Shown here one piece after another: positions 63,613 to 64,000 of a stretch of 64,000 bases of DNA. The stretch is from Rossellomorea pakistanensis (GTDB lineage Bacteria; Bacillota; Bacilli; Bacillales; Bacillaceae_B): the NCBI RefSeq assembly GCF_016908495.1, contig NZ_JAFBDZ010000001.1, positions 124,001-188,000 of the forward strand, given 5' to 3'. The notes beneath the pieces were generated by a model. The model saw only the letters and a program-made list of their open reading frames with translations. It did no database searches and had not been told where the DNA came from. Made by a program: the position numbers and the translations under genes. The number at the start of each line of letters is the position of its first letter. Position 1 is the stretch's first letter.

Positions 63613-64000
<388 letters not shown>

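Overview
The window is chromosomal DNA from a low-GC, Gram-positive, endospore-forming bacterium of the Bacillaceae. The evidence is a complete GerA-type germinant receptor operon, a SleL/YaaH-like cortex hydrolase, a YjcZ-type tiny sporulation protein, strong AGGAGG ribosome binding sites with TTG/GTG starts, many Bacillus-style secreted subtilases and lipoproteins, and BdbCD. I see no rRNA, tRNA, phage, transposase or CRISPR. The species cannot be named from the sequence alone. It reads as an accessory-rich chromosomal stretch with several decaying genes and at least four families of non-coding repeats.

Layout. 1-1.5 kb: the start of a DHA2-type MFS exporter with an AraC regulator upstream. 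2.4-3.4 kb: secreted phosphoesterase. 3.5-9.7 kb: a LysR regulator divergent from an operon of two paralogous M20 amidohydrolases, a membrane permease candidate and an imidazolonepropionase-like amidohydrolase, probably for an amide- or peptide-type nutrient. 9.9-18.1 kb: a two-component system (NarL/DegU type) followed by three subtilases, one carrying S-layer homology repeats. 18.9-24.6 kb: a ThDP enzyme/aldehyde dehydrogenase pair, SleL-like hydrolase and an R2lox oxidase. 24.8-31.6 kb: a broken DUF2512 gene, FMN reductase/MarR pair with two identical palindromic operators, bdbDC, the czcO-arsR-czcD zinc/cadmium efflux operon with a CzrA-like operator, and a metallo-beta-lactamase-fold protein. 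31.8-35.6 kb: gerABC-type operon. 35.9-42.7 kb: DUF421 protein, an E. coli FadR-type GntR regulator with tandem operators, tiny sporulation-type proteins, a LamG-phosphoesterase, and an orphan GerB permease with a D-subunit-like small protein. 42.9-46.6 kb: small soluble enzymes plus a stop-interrupted GNAT gene and a broken amj lipid II flippase gene. 47-56.2 kb: a tightly packed operon of ROK regulator, secreted PIG-L deacetylase, binding-protein ABC importer (fused permease) and a diverged argininosuccinate-lyase-family enzyme; this is the best candidate for an uncharacterised uptake and degradation system. 56.5-64 kb: a fused AdoMet decarboxylase-spermidine synthase, TPR protein, frameshifted ABC exporter, doubly frameshifted SRPBCC gene, HAD phosphatase and a partial coaD-like gene.

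Non-coding structure. Family A (about 210-235 bp, MITE-like, GGCTGTTTTC ends, GC-rich core) occurs at 1.9, 25.3 (remnant), 38.6 and 63.3 kb. Family B (nested inverted repeats GGCTGTCCC / GGAACCAC) sits repeatedly at 3' ends of genes, probably acting as terminators. Two homologous arrays of GTGCAT (18.7 and 37.6 kb) and one array of CATAA (58.1 kb) repeat with a strict 20-21 bp period, two turns of DNA. Five coding genes carry frame disruptions, so either this genome region is decaying or the assembly has base errors; both should be kept in mind.
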